A stretch of DNA of 64,000 nucleotides, taken from Chlorobiaceae bacterium (GTDB lineage Bacteria > Bacteroidota > Chlorobiia > Chlorobiales > Chlorobiaceae). Made by a program: the position numbers and the translations under genes. Each line of letters opens with the position of its first letter. The stretch's first letter is position 1. This document shows, one piece after another, positions 18,929 to 28,804 of the stretch. The notes beneath the pieces were generated by a model. The model saw only the letters and a list, made by a program, of their open reading frames with translations. It searched no databases and was not told the origin of the DNA. The stretch lies in the NCBI GenBank assembly GCA_013334865.1, contig JAAXWS010000004.1, forward strand, positions 1 to 64,000. Direction: 5' to 3'.

Positions 18929-21127
18929 TCAACCCTGCTGGGCCGGGGTGGATCCGTTCTGGCCGGCTGCCGGATCGTCGAGCAGCGCCCTGATGGAGAG
19001 CGCGAACTTGGTCTTGCCGGTGCGGGGATCCTTGCGGACCTCGATCAGCTTCACCTTGACCCGCTCGCCAACCTTCAGCACGTCGCTGACCTTGGCGATG
19101 CGCTCGCGGGCGATCTCGGAGATGTGAACCAGGCCGTCGGTCTTCGGGAGGAACTCGACGAAGGCGCCGAGCTCGTCGCGGATGTCGCGGACCTTGCCCA
19201 TGTAGACCGTGCCGACCTCAGGCTTGGCGATGAGGGTCTTGATGGTTTCCACGGCTGCCTTGGTGCCCTCAGGGCTGTTGCAGGCGATGGTCACCGTGCC
19301 GTCGTCGTCGATGTTGATCTCGGCGCCGGTCTCCTCGGTGATGCTGCGGATGGTTTCGCCGCCCTTGCCGATGACCAGGCCGATGGCGTCCACCGGGATC
19401 TGGATCGAGGTGAGGCGCGGTGCGTACTTGCCGATGTCCTCGCGGGGCTCGTTGATCGCTTCGCCCATGACGTCGAGGATGTGCAGGCGCCCATGGCGTG
19501 CCTGCTCGAGGGCGGTCTCGAGGATGTGGTAGTCGAGGCCGTCGATCTTGATGTCCATCTGGCAGGCGGTGATGCCGTCCCTGGTGCCGGAGACCTTGAA
19601 GTCCATGTCGCCGAGGTGGTCCTCGTTGCCGAGGATGTCGGAGAGCACGGCGTAACGGTCACCCTCCTTGATCAGGCCCATGGCGATGCCGGAGACCGGC
19701 TTCTGCAGCGGAACGCCGCCGTCCATGGCAGCCAGGGTGCCGCCGCAGACCGAAGCCATCGACGACGAGCCGTTCGACTCGAGGATGTCGGAGACGATGC
19801 GGACGGTGTACGGGAAATCCTGCTCCTGGGGCATGACCATCTTGATGGCGCGCTCGGCGAGGTTGCCGTGGCCGATCTCGCGACGGCCGGTGCCTCCGAC
19901 CCTGCCGGTCTCGCCGACCGAGAAGGGCGGGAAGTTGTAGTGCAGCATGAAACGCTTGTCCTTGTCGTCAGTCAGCGTGTCGACCGACTGGGCGTCCTTC
20001 TTGGTGCCGAGGGTCAGGGTGACCAGCGCCTGGGTCTCGCCGCGGGTGAAGAGCGCCGAACCGTGGGCCCTCGGGATGAGGCCGAGCTCGATGCTGATCG
20101 GCCTGACCTGATCGAGCGCGCGTCCGTCGAGGCGCTTCCTGTCGTCGAGGATCATGTGGCGCATCACCTTCTTCTCGATCGAGTGGATGCACTCGTCGAT
20201 CATGTGCTCGCTCAGGCAGAGCGCGCTCTGCGGGTCGGCTTCGATCTGGTCGGGGCCGACGATGCCGGAGAAGTGGGCGATGGTCTTCTTGATGGTCTCC
20301 TTGTAGACCGCCTTGGTGCTGTCGGCGCGCTCCTCCTTGGCGAGCGGCGTGTAGGCCAGCTCCTTCAGCCGGGCAGCGCAGGCCGATTCGACGAAGGCGA
20401 CCAGTTCTGCCGGGGCCTCGGTCGGGCTGAATGCGCGCTTCTTCTTGGCGACTTCCGCGGCAAGCTCCTTCTGGACGCGGCAGATCTTCTTGATGGCATC
20501 GTGGCCGTAGCGGATGGCGTCGAGCATTTCGGCCTCGGAGATCTCCTTCATCTCGCCTTCGAGCATGCAGATGGTGTCTTCGGTGCCGCCGATGCAGATG
20601 TCGAGGTCGCTCTGCGCCAGCTCGTTGGTGTCGGGGTTGATGAGGAACGAGCCGTTGAGGCGGCCGACGCGGACTTCGGACATCGGGTTGGCGAACGGGA
20701 TGTCGGACACCATGATGGCGGCCGAAGCGGCGACGCCGCCGAGCACGTCGGAGTCGTTGACCGTGTCGGAGGAGATGACCGAGATGATGATCTGGGTCTC
20801 CTGGTAGTAGCCGTCAGGGAAGAGGGGGCGCAGCGCGCGGTCGATCAGCCTGGCCGAGAGGATCTCCTTTTCGGAGGGACGGCCTTCGCGCTTGAAGAAT
20901 CCGCCCGGGAACTTGCCGGCAGCGGAGTACTTTTCACGGTATTCGACCTGCAGCGGGAAGAAGTCCTGGTTCGGGGAGGGAGGGGTCTTGCTCGAAACCA
21001 CCGTGGCGATCACCATGGTGTCGTTGAGGCGGACGACCGCGGCGCCGTCGGCCTGCTTGGCCATTTTGCCGGTTTCGATCGTGATGGTCTTGCCGTGCCC
21101 AAGATCGATTTCTTTTTTGATAAACAT
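18929..21127 (-). CDS. pnp: Polyribonucleotide nucleotidyltransferase (PNPase)
   Basis: A 732-residue 3'-5' phosphorolytic exoribonuclease of the mRNA decay machinery. Two RNase PH domains flank a helical linker (about 1-220 and 310-540), followed by a KH domain (about 552-612, with the GKGG loop in VIGKGGETI) and an S1 domain (about 620-690, [11 protein letters not shown] then GAFVEFLP). All domains are present. It stands alone between terminator-like sequence and a 268-bp repeat-bearing upstream gap. In many bacteria pnp is autoregulated through RNase III cutting of its leader; no such hairpin is evident here. Confidence 0.96.
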   Translation of the reverse strand: MFIKKEIDLGHGKTITIETGKMAKQADGAAVVRLNDTMVIATVVSSKTPPSPNQDFFPLQVEYREKYSAAGKFPGGFFKREGRPSEKEILSARLIDRALRPLFPDGYYQETQIIISVISSDTVNDSDVLGGVAASAAIMVSDIPFANPMSEVRVGRLNGSFLINPDTNELAQSDLDICIGGTEDTICMLEGEMKEISEAEMLDAIRYGHDAIKKICRVQKELAAEVAKKKRAFSPTEAPAELVAFVESACAARLKELAYTPLAKEERADSTKAVYKETIKKTIAHFSGIVGPDQIEADPQSALCLSEHMIDECIHSIEKKVMRHMILDDRKRLDGRALDQVRPISIELGLIPRAHGSALFTRGETQALVTLTLGTKKDAQSVDTLTDDKDKRFMLHYNFPPFSVGETGRVGGTGRREIGHGNLAERAIKMVMPQEQDFPYTVRIVSDILESNGSSSMASVCGGTLAAMDGGVPLQKPVSGIAMGLIKEGDRYAVLSDILGNEDHLGDMDFKVSGTRDGITACQMDIKIDGLDYHILETALEQARHGRLHILDVMGEAINEPREDIGKYAPRLTSIQIPVDAIGLVIGKGGETIRSITEETGAEINIDDDGTVTIACNSPEGTKAAVETIKTLIAKPEVGTVYMGKVRDIRDELGAFVEFLPKTDGLVHISEIARERIAKVSDVLKVGERVKVKLIEVRKDPRTGKTKFALSIRALLDDPAAGQNGSTPAQQG

Positions 21128-21286
21128 TGAAATCTGTTGAGGTTAGTGATGAAAAACCTTTCCGGTCGATCGTTCGAGCTGCTGCATTCGGACTGCAGTG
21201 GTCTGGAGGTGGATGCCGGTTGTGGTCGAAATATTGCCGATTTTTACAAGTCTAATAATATAATGAAATTTTCGTGACGCGTGCTG

Positions 21287-21410
21287 TTCAAAGAAAAGGA
21301 GATGAAGGGCACAAAGGACAGCAAGGACAGAAGTGTTAAAAACGCATCCAACCGCTCCTGTTACGTGTCTTATGTTTCGTGTTCCGCGTCACGTGTTACG
21401 TGTCGCGATT
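21287..21410. repeat. Degenerate nonamer arrays at panC 3' end
   Basis: GGAC-type nonamers step by nine at 21307, 21316 and 21325. From 21361 a second family follows (on the minus strand CGCGACACG, TAACACGTG, ACGCGGAAC, ACGAAACAT, AAGACACGT), and this array contains the panC stop codon at 21396-21398. Related sequence surrounds the tilS and 55645 stop codons. The rest of the gap 21128-21395 shows no gene. Confidence 0.6.
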
Positions 21411-22265
21411 CCCTTCACACATATACCTCCAGTTGTCGATCAGACGGGTCGTGCCGATACGGACGGCCATGACGAGCCGGTAGGCTTTGCCGGGCGCAGC
21501 CTCGTCGGCAGGCTCGAAGGTGTCGTCGTCGACGAAGCAGAGGTAGTCCGGCTTCGCTCCGGGGGCCGACGACACGATCGCCAGCCCCTCCTTCGCGATA
21601 GCGGCAAGGTCGCGCCGGCCCCGGCCGGTCTCTGCTTCGGCGTGGCGGATCGCCCGGTACAGTGCGGCGGCGTGCTCCCGCTCCTCAGGAGAGAGGTAGA
21701 TGTTCCTCGAACTGGTGGCGAGCCCGTCGGGTTCGCGCGCGATCGGGGCCGCCTCGATCCTTGTGTCGATGTTCATGTCGGCGGCGATCCTCCTGATGAT
21801 GGCGAGCTGCTGGGCATCCTTCTCGCCGAAGAACGCGACATGGGCCTTCGTGATGTTGAGCAGCTTCAGCACCACGGTGGCGACCCCCCTGAAGTGCCCG
21901 GGCCTGGCGCTGCCTTCGAACCGTCCGGCCATCGGGCCAGGGTCGACCGTGCACCTGAATTCCTCCGGGTACATCAGCCCGGGCTCCGGCGCGAAGAGGT
22001 AGTCCACGCCGGCCGACCGTGCCAGCGCGGCGTCCTGCTCGAACGGCCGCGGGTATCGCTCGAAATCCTCGTCCGGCCCGAACTGCAGCGGGTTGACGAA
22101 AAGGGTCATGATCACGGTGCCAGCCCGCTTCTGGGCGAGCCGCACCAGGCTGAGGTGCCCGTCGTGCAGGGCGCCCATGGTCATGACGACGCCGATGAGC
22201 TGCCGCTGGAGGCGCAGGTTTTCGGCGATCGCCTGCATCTCGGCGGGGTCAGTGATGATCTGCAT
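21396..22265 (-). CDS. panC: Pantothenate synthetase
   Basis: A 289-residue enzyme that condenses pantoate and beta-alanine with ATP to form pantothenate, the precursor of coenzyme A. The HIGH-like motif is [11 protein letters not shown] and the KMSKS-like segment is TSSRNIYLS. The start at 22265 ([11 protein letters not shown]) fits the family; an upstream ATG at 22379 lies inside rsmI and adds unrelated residues. It overlaps the end of rsmI by 17 bp, so it is likely cotranscribed. The last codons and stop lie inside a degenerate repeat array. Confidence 0.94.
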   Translation of the reverse strand: MQIITDPAEMQAIAENLRLQRQLIGVVMTMGALHDGHLSLVRLAQKRAGTVIMTLFVNPLQFGPDEDFERYPRPFEQDAALARSAGVDYLFAPEPGLMYPEEFRCTVDPGPMAGRFEGSARPGHFRGVATVVLKLLNITKAHVAFFGEKDAQQLAIIRRIAADMNIDTRIEAAPIAREPDGLATSSRNIYLSPEEREHAAALYRAIRHAEAETGRGRRDLAAIAKEGLAIVSSAPGAKPDYLCFVDDDTFEPADEAAPGKAYRLVMAVRIGTTRLIDNWRYMCEGNRDT

Positions 22266-22980
22266 GTTCCTGCTGCTGTTTTGAACGTTTGCCGCCAGGG
22301 TGGACCACGACGACGAACTCTCCGCGGATCTGTCCGCTCGAGAAACGCTCGATGAGGCTTTCCGGCGTGCCGGAGACATACTCTTCGTGGATCTTGCTGA
22401 TCTCCCTGGCGATGAACACCTCCGCGTCCTTGAAGTTCTCCCGGACCTCTTCGAGGAGCTTCAGGATCCGGTGGGGCGATTCGTAGAGCACGACGGTGCT
22501 CCCGAGGGAGGCGAGGAACTCCATGCGGCTCTTCCGGCCCTTCTTGTGGGGAAGGAAGCCGGCGAAGAAGAAGCTGCTGATCGGCAGGGGACAGACCGAC
22601 AGGGCGGCGGTCAGGGCGCTCGCCCCCGGAACGGGAAGGACGGCGAACCCCTCTGCATGCAGGGCGTTCGCCATGCTGTAGCCCGGGTCGCTGATGCCCG
22701 GGGTGCCGGCATCGGTGACCATCGCCACGTCGGTCCCCTCCTCGAGGAGCGCCGTGACCTGCTGGACCGCGCGCGATTCGTTGAAACTGTGGTAGCTGAC
22801 CAGCTTTTTGCCCTGGATGCCGAAGTGCTTCAGCAGGATCGAGGTGCGGCGTGTGTCTTCGCAGGCGATCGCGCCGGCCTCGCGAAGGGTGGTGACGGCC
22901 CTGAAGGTCATGTCGTCGAGATTGCCGAGCGGTGTGGCGACGACATACAGCGTGCCCTGATGTTGGGTGCGGGTGCTCAA
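22249..22980 (-). CDS. rsmI: 16S rRNA (cytidine1402-2'-O)-methyltransferase RsmI
   Basis: A 243-residue SAM-dependent methyltransferase of the tetrapyrrole-methylase fold that 2'-O-methylates C1402 in the 16S decoding centre. Typical motifs are [38 protein letters not shown] and [14 protein letters not shown]. It is first in a two-gene unit with panC and divergent from oppF, with 95 bp between starts. Confidence 0.94.
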   Translation of the reverse strand: MSTRTQHQGTLYVVATPLGNLDDMTFRAVTTLREAGAIACEDTRRTSILLKHFGIQGKKLVSYHSFNESRAVQQVTALLEEGTDVAMVTDAGTPGISDPGYSMANALHAEGFAVLPVPGASALTAALSVCPLPISSFFFAGFLPHKKGRKSRMEFLASLGSTVVLYESPHRILKLLEEVRENFKDAEVFIAREISKIHEEYVSGTPESLIERFSSGQIRGEFVVVVHPGGKRSKQQQEHADHH

Positions 22981-23075
22981 AATATTGCGGTCCTCTCCCG
23001 GTTCGGCTGCGGGCGCCTTTGTTTGGCGGATTTAGCTTTTATATTAGTAGGCACAGTATAGCAAAAGCAGCAGAT

Positions 23076-24083
23076 ATGACAAACAACCCGATGACGACAG
23101 CGGCGCATGAAGAGATCCTTTCGGTCAGCGACCTGAAGGTCCATTTTCCGGTCCGGAAGGCGGGCCTGTTCGGGAGTGGCGCGGTCGCAAGAGCGGTCAA
23201 CGGCGTCTCCTTCGAGGTCATGAAAGGCGAGACCCTCGGCCTGGTCGGCGAGTCGGGGTGCGGCAAGACCACCCTCGGCAGGGCCATCGTCAGGCTGGTC
23301 CAGCCTTCGAAAGGCGGCAGGATCATGTTCCGCGGGCGTGACATCACCGACCTGGACAACAGGAGCTTCAGGCCGCTGCGCAAGGAGATGCAGATGATCT
23401 TCCAGGACCCCTTCGGCTCGCTCAACCCGCGCCTGACCGTCGGCCAGACGATCGGCGAGGCGCTCCGTGTGCACGGGGTGACGAAAGGGGGGGAGGCGAC
23501 GACCGGGAAAGTCCGGGATCTGCTCGATACGGTGGGCCTCAACCGCGAATACGCGAACCGCTACCCGCACGAGTTCTCGGGCGGACAGCGCCAGCGCGTC
23601 GGCATTGCCCGGGCGCTCGCCGTGAATCCGTCGTTCATCATCTGCGATGAACCGGTCTCGGCCCTCGACGTCTCGATCCAGTCCCAGATCATCAACCTGC
23701 TCAAGGACCTGCAGCGCGAGTTCGGCTTGACCTACCTTTTCATCGCCCACGACCTCTCGGTGGTCGAGTACATCTCCGACCGGGTGGCCGTGATGTACCT
23801 TGGCAAGATCGTCGAGATCGCCGACGGTGCGTCGCTCTACGCCAGCCCGAAGCACCCGTACACCCAGGCGCTGCTGTCGGCCATCCCCCTGCCGGAGCTC
23901 GGCGCGAAACGCGAACGCATCGTGCTCAAGGGCGACCTGCCGGGCCCCCTCTCCATACCGAATGGATGCAGCTTCCATCCCCGATGCCCCTTCGCGACCG
24001 AGGCGTGCCGCCAGAGCGAGCCGGAGCTGACGGGGCTGAAGGAGAACCCCGGCCACCGGGTGAGCTGCCTGCTCTACCAATGA
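23076..24083 (+). CDS. oppF: ABC transporter ATP-binding protein, OppF/DppF type
   Basis: A 335-residue ATPase for peptide uptake. Walker A is GESGCGKTTL, the signature is FSGGQRQRVGIARAL, and Walker B is FIICDEPVSALD. The C-terminal oligopeptide-transporter extension (about 265-335) with the CSFHPRCPFA cysteine motif identifies the Opp/Dpp subfamily. The start at 23076 is chosen because upstream ATG codons lie in the rsmI coding region. Its membrane partners are not adjacent; an OppA/OppB pair is at 37032-39792. It overlaps sppA by four bases. Confidence 0.9.
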   Translation: MTNNPMTTAAHEEILSVSDLKVHFPVRKAGLFGSGAVARAVNGVSFEVMKGETLGLVGESGCGKTTLGRAIVRLVQPSKGGRIMFRGRDITDLDNRSFRPLRKEMQMIFQDPFGSLNPRLTVGQTIGEALRVHGVTKGGEATTGKVRDLLDTVGLNREYANRYPHEFSGGQRQRVGIARALAVNPSFIICDEPVSALDVSIQSQIINLLKDLQREFGLTYLFIAHDLSVVEYISDRVAVMYLGKIVEIADGASLYASPKHPYTQALLSAIPLPELGAKRERIVLKGDLPGPLSIPNGCSFHPRCPFATEACRQSEPELTGLKENPGHRVSCLLYQ

Positions 24084-25897
24084 ACCCTTACCTCGACGAT
24101 ACCATGAATGTCCAGAAAAAGAGGCGCGGCGGATGCTTCCTGACCGGATGCCTGACCCTTGTGGCCGTTCCGTTCCTCATCATGGCGATCGCCTGGGCGC
24201 TGGTGTCGTGGGGAAACCGCCTGCCAGACCGCTTCGTCCTGCGGCTGCCCGTCAGCGGCAGTATCGACGAACATCCGGCCGGCCAGGTGCCCTTCCCGCT
24301 GGCTGGAGAGCGCCAGGGGCTTTCGCTCCAGGAGCTGATGACCGTCATGGATCGAGCCCGGACCGACGAGCGCGTACGCTCGGTGCTGCTCGAGATCGAC
24401 GGCCTCTCCACCCCTGCCGCGAAGATCGGGCAGCTCCGCCGTTCGATCGAGGCCCTGCGCGGTTCCGGCAAGAAGGTGACCGCCTTCCTCCGGTCGCCTG
24501 AAGACAAGGACTACCTGCTCGCCGTCGCCTGCGACTCGGTGGTCGTGCAGCAGGGTTCGTGGATGCTGCTCGACGGGCTCAAGGCCGAGAGCTTCTTCTT
24601 CGCCGAGCCCCTCGGCCGGCTCGGCATCGGTTTCCAGGCTTCGCAGTGGAAAAAGTACAAGAGTGCCATCGAGCCCTTCACCCGGAGCTCGTCGAGCCCG
24701 GAGTCCCGTGAAGAGCTCTCCCGACTCCTCGACGCCTCCTGGGACGACTACCTCGGCTACGTCTCCGCACGGCGCGGGGTAGGCAGGGATGCTTTTGCCG
24801 GTATCGTCGACTCGGTGGCCGTGCTCACTCCGGAGCATGCGCTGGCCAGGAGGCTCGTCGACCGCGTTTCGACCGCATGGAAGCTCGAGAAGGAGTATGA
24901 AAAGAGGTATGGCGCGAAGGCCGCCCAGCTGTTCGTCGGCGGGCACGACTACCTCCAGGCTACCGGCGGCCTGAACTCTCCCGGCAGGGGGGGGCGCGTG
25001 GCGGTGGTCAACGTCACGGGCCCGATCAGCTCCGGCGGCCTTGCGGGGATGGCTGAAGGGGAGGGAATCGACGAGGCCACGCTGCAGCGTGCCCTGCAGT
25101 CGGCCCTCGACGACCGCGACGTCAAGGCGATCGTGCTGAGGATCGACAGCCCCGGCGGCGAGGCGGTCGCGGCATCGAACATGCTCGAGATGCTCGATGC
25201 GGCCCGCAGGAGCAAGCCGATCGTGGCTTCGATGTCGGGCGTCGCCGCATCCGGCGGCTACATGGTCGCCCTCGGGGCCGACCGGATCCTCTGCGAGCCC
25301 ATGACCGTGACCGGTTCGATCGGCGTGTTCTCCCTCAAGCCCGACCTGTCCGGCCTCCTGAAGAAGATCGGCCTGAACCGCGAGGCGCTCACCCGGGGAC
25401 GATTCGCCGATGCGAATACGCCGTTCAAACCGTTGGACGAAGCCGCGTTCAGGAAGTTCGACGAGACATCAGGCGTCATCTACCGCGACTTCGTCGGCAA
25501 GGTGGCCGCCAGGAGGAAAATTCCGCTCGACCGGGTCGATGCGGTTGCCGGAGGACGAGTGTGGACCGGCAGGCGCGCGCTTGACGTCGGCCTGGTCGAC
25601 CAGATCGGCGGCCTCGATGACGCCGTCAGGGTCGCCTGGAAGCTTGCCCGCATGGACGACTCGAAGCGCCCCGGCCTGGTCTACCTGCCGGCTCCGAAGA
25701 GCTGGTTCGAATACCTTTCCGACGGCAACGCCTCCCTCTCCGCTTCCGTTCTGGCGGCACGCCTGGCAGAAACCTGGCTCAGGGAGTCGTCGCCTGTCGG
25801 CCTCCCGCTTCCCGGCACTGCGACGGCCCGATTCCTGCTGCGTCAGGACAGGCCGCAGGTTCTGGCCATCGACCCCGTCGAGGTGGTGGTGAAATGA
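24080..25897 (+). CDS. sppA: Signal peptide peptidase SppA, 67K type
   Basis: A 605-residue membrane serine protease that degrades cleaved signal peptides. One membrane helix lies near residues 20-44, then two S49 domains in tandem. The catalytic Lys-Ser dyad is split between them: Lys194 in KYKSA and Ser391 in AASGGYM. Length is close to Escherichia coli SppA. The start at 24080 overlaps the oppF stop as ATGA; a second ATG at 24104 is an alternative with little effect on the protein. The pairing with a peptide transporter ATPase is suggestive of peptide recycling, but that is inference. Confidence 0.93.
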   Translation: MNPYLDDTMNVQKKRRGGCFLTGCLTLVAVPFLIMAIAWALVSWGNRLPDRFVLRLPVSGSIDEHPAGQVPFPLAGERQGLSLQELMTVMDRARTDERVRSVLLEIDGLSTPAAKIGQLRRSIEALRGSGKKVTAFLRSPEDKDYLLAVACDSVVVQQGSWMLLDGLKAESFFFAEPLGRLGIGFQASQWKKYKSAIEPFTRSSSSPESREELSRLLDASWDDYLGYVSARRGVGRDAFAGIVDSVAVLTPEHALARRLVDRVSTAWKLEKEYEKRYGAKAAQLFVGGHDYLQATGGLNSPGRGGRVAVVNVTGPISSGGLAGMAEGEGIDEATLQRALQSALDDRDVKAIVLRIDSPGGEAVAASNMLEMLDAARRSKPIVASMSGVAASGGYMVALGADRILCEPMTVTGSIGVFSLKPDLSGLLKKIGLNREALTRGRFADANTPFKPLDEAAFRKFDETSGVIYRDFVGKVAARRKIPLDRVDAVAGGRVWTGRRALDVGLVDQIGGLDDAVRVAWKLARMDDSKRPGLVYLPAPKSWFEYLSDGNASLSASVLAARLAETWLRESSPVGLPLPGTATARFLLRQDRPQVLAIDPVEVVVK

Positions 25898-25900
25898 CCC

Positions 25901-25942
25901 CGCTATCGCTATCGGTATCGAAATCGTTATCGGAATCGATTT
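25901..25942 (+). repeat. Degenerate hexamer array (CGnnAT) after sppA
   Basis: Seven consecutive six-base units (CGCTAT twice, CGGTAT, CGAAAT, CGTTAT, CGGAAT, CGATTT) start three bases after the sppA stop and end shortly before the capA-like gene. The same family appears in both orientations at 60935-61022. Confidence 0.75.
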
Positions 25943-25951
25943 CCTTTTTTT

Positions 25952-27100
25952 ATGAAAACTGCCCGCATGAAGCCGTTTCCCAGTAACGTTTCAACCCCCG
26001 TTGTCATGGTCAGTCGCTGTTCTCCTGCCGGATATCTCCGAACGTTCCGCCGTGCGCTGCTCGCCTTTTTCCTGGTGCTTGCCGGTGCTCATCCGGCCGA
26101 AGCCGGCAGTTCGCCGGCCGCTCTGGCCGGACAGGATGGTCTGACCATCGTCGCGGTCGGCGATATCATGATGGGCTCCGGTTATCCCTCACCCGACGGC
26201 CTGCCGCCGGGCAGGTCATCGCTTCTGGCCCCTGTCGACGCGGTGCTTGCCGGTGGCGACGTGACCTTCGGGAATCTCGAGGGGCCGCTCCTGAACGACG
26301 GCGATGCGGTGAAGAAGTGCGCCGACCCTTCGAAGTGCTTCGCCTTCCGGCAGCCGGAACAGGTCGCCGGCCAGCTCGCGGATGCCGGATTCGACCTCCT
26401 TTCCGTAGCCAACAACCACATCAACGATTTCGGGCTCCGTGGGAAGAACAACACCATGAGGCTCCTGGCGGAGAAGCGGATCGGCTACGCCGGGCTCGAC
26501 TCCTGCCCGACCACCATCGTCGTCAGGAACGGGCTCAGGGTCGGCTTCACCACCTTCGCCCCGGTGACGGGATGCCTGAACCTCAACGACGACGAGCTCG
26601 TCCGGAGGGTCGTCTCCGGCCTGCGCCGGCAGTGCGACATCGTCGTCGTCTCGTTCCATGGAGGGGCGGAGGGCGCCGGGCATACCCACGTCACGAGGCA
26701 GAGCGAGATGTTCTACGGGGAGAACCGGGGCAACGCCTACCGGTTCGCGAGGCTGGCCATCGATTCGGGGGCCGACGTGGTGCTCGGGCATGGTCCGCAT
26801 GTGCCGAGGGCCATCGACCTCTACAAGGGGAAATTCATCGCCTACTCGCTGGGCAACTTCTGCACCTACGGCCAGTTCAACCTCAAGGGGCCGAACGGCA
26901 TCGCCCCCATACTGCGGATTCAGCTGTCGAAAAGCGGGGATTTCATCGGCGGCAGGATCATCTCCGTCATGCAGCAGGGAAAGGGAGGCCCGGTGATCGA
27001 CCCCTCAGGCCAGGCGCTGGATGCGATCAGGAAACTGACCGAGAGCGACATTCCCGAACTGAAAGTCAAGTTCGATCCCTCCGGGAAATTTTCGTTCTGA
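25952..27100 (+). CDS. CapA family (PGA_cap) exported metallophosphoesterase-like protein
   Basis: A 382-residue protein with a probable signal peptide (hydrophobic ALLAFFLVLAGAHPAEA near 31-49) and a calcineurin-like CapA domain: VGDIMMG, GNLEGPL, SVANNHINDFG, SFHGGAEG, GHGPHVPRAID and YSLGNF. The family includes CapA of poly-gamma-glutamate capsule synthesis, but most members in bacteria without CapBC have unknown substrates, and no CapB or CapC gene is near. The exact start is uncertain; Met7 or Met14 could also serve. It follows the hexamer array after sppA. Confidence 0.85.
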   Translation: MKTARMKPFPSNVSTPVVMVSRCSPAGYLRTFRRALLAFFLVLAGAHPAEAGSSPAALAGQDGLTIVAVGDIMMGSGYPSPDGLPPGRSSLLAPVDAVLAGGDVTFGNLEGPLLNDGDAVKKCADPSKCFAFRQPEQVAGQLADAGFDLLSVANNHINDFGLRGKNNTMRLLAEKRIGYAGLDSCPTTIVVRNGLRVGFTTFAPVTGCLNLNDDELVRRVVSGLRRQCDIVVVSFHGGAEGAGHTHVTRQSEMFYGENRGNAYRFARLAIDSGADVVLGHGPHVPRAIDLYKGKFIAYSLGNFCTYGQFNLKGPNGIAPILRIQLSKSGDFIGGRIISVMQQGKGGPVIDPSGQALDAIRKLTESDIPELKVKFDPSGKFSF

Positions 27101-27160
27101 TACGGCCACTTTGCCGGACCATCGTCATCAGGCGTCCGCTGGCCACCCGCCCAGCCTTGT

Positions 27161-28717
<1,557 letters not shown>

Positions 28718-28804
28718 ATTGGTACGGTGGTTGGGGGTTGACCACTCGGGTACGCATTTACCTTACGATAGCAAATAATCCGGTGTTTCCCGATCATCCG
28801 TCGA

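Noticed and set aside
18908-21130. 740-codon open frame on the plus strand
   Set aside because: It mirrors pnp almost exactly and has no recognisable domain.
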